This document shows positions 63,906 through 64,000 of a stretch of DNA of 64,000 nucleotides, piece after piece. The position numbers and the translations under genes were made by a program. This DNA is from Phoebastria nigripes. Its lineage: Eukaryota; Chordata; Aves; Procellariiformes; Diomedeidae. The notes under the pieces are model-generated. The model was not told where the DNA came from. It ran no database searches and worked only from the letters and a program-made list of their open reading frames with translations. How positions within the stretch are numbered: position 1 is the stretch's first letter; each line of letters opens with the position of its first letter. Location of the stretch: positions 2,092,475 through 2,156,474 of the forward strand of contig JAYKAV010002662.1 in NCBI GenBank assembly GCA_035582835.1, read 5' to 3'.

Positions 63906-64000
63906 ATCATAGAATCATAGAATCATTAAGGTTGGAAAAGACCTCTAAGATCATCAAGTCCAACCGTCAACCCAACACCACCATGCCCACTAAACCATGT
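63906..64000 (-). mobile_element. CR1 LINE 3' tail, antisense, cut by the window end
   Basis: It begins ATCATAGAATCATAGAATCA, TTAAGGTTGGAAAAGACCTC and continues to CCACTAAACCATGT at the last base. Its reverse complement is identical over about 94 bases to the tail of the copy ending at 21236, including the subfamily word GTTGGGTTGACGGTTGGACT. The rest of the element lies beyond the window. Confidence 0.93.

Overview
The window is vertebrate nuclear DNA, almost certainly from a bird. The evidence is CR1 LINE tails ending in ATTCTATG octamers, old MIR SINEs, and an endogenous-retrovirus LTR family of avian type. It reads as a draft assembly, with scattered single N bases and one 54-N gap at 37260-37313. 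The only gene I can support is the 3' end of a voltage-gated sodium channel alpha subunit on the plus strand. By sequence it is SCN5A (Nav1.5): the protein ends in E-S-I-V, and its C-terminal tail follows SCN5A rather than the neuronal paralogues.

Positions 1-7979 hold the last five coding exons and their introns. Exon lengths are 54, 138, 105, 271 and 1235 coding bases, together 600 codons plus stop. They encode the end of the domain III pore (including the lysine of the DEKA filter), domain III S6, the III-IV linker with the IFM inactivation particle, all of domain IV, and the cytoplasmic tail with EF-hand-like, IQ, PPSY and PDZ-binding elements. The intron at 3373-4118 has AT...AC ends instead of GT...AG. 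A 3' UTR follows, with a candidate poly(A) signal at 8778.

From about 9 kb to 64 kb I found no convincing gene on either strand. Open frames there are short, lack family resemblance and overlap each other in several frames. The region holds repeats of several ages. Old ones are MIR-like SINEs near 9.9, 44.4 and possibly 46.4 kb, and decayed CR1 copies at 27.3-28.1 and 45.4-45.8 kb. Younger ones are CR1 tails at 21.0, 51.0-51.8 and 63.9-64.0 kb. At 49.26-50.42 kb a solo LTR has a second solo LTR of the same family inserted into it in the opposite orientation, with a 5-bp target duplication.

The most interesting points are: the AT-AC intron; a matched pair of cysteines in the domain III extracellular loop where I recall human Nav1.5 having tyrosines; the nested opposite LTRs; a perfect 36-bp-arm hairpin at 54158-54233; an inverted octamer dyad at 38134-38154; a close pair of identical CArG boxes at 54.5-54.6 kb; and isolated CpG-rich patches near 13.5 and 25.1 kb. 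I saw no clearly undescribed multi-gene system.
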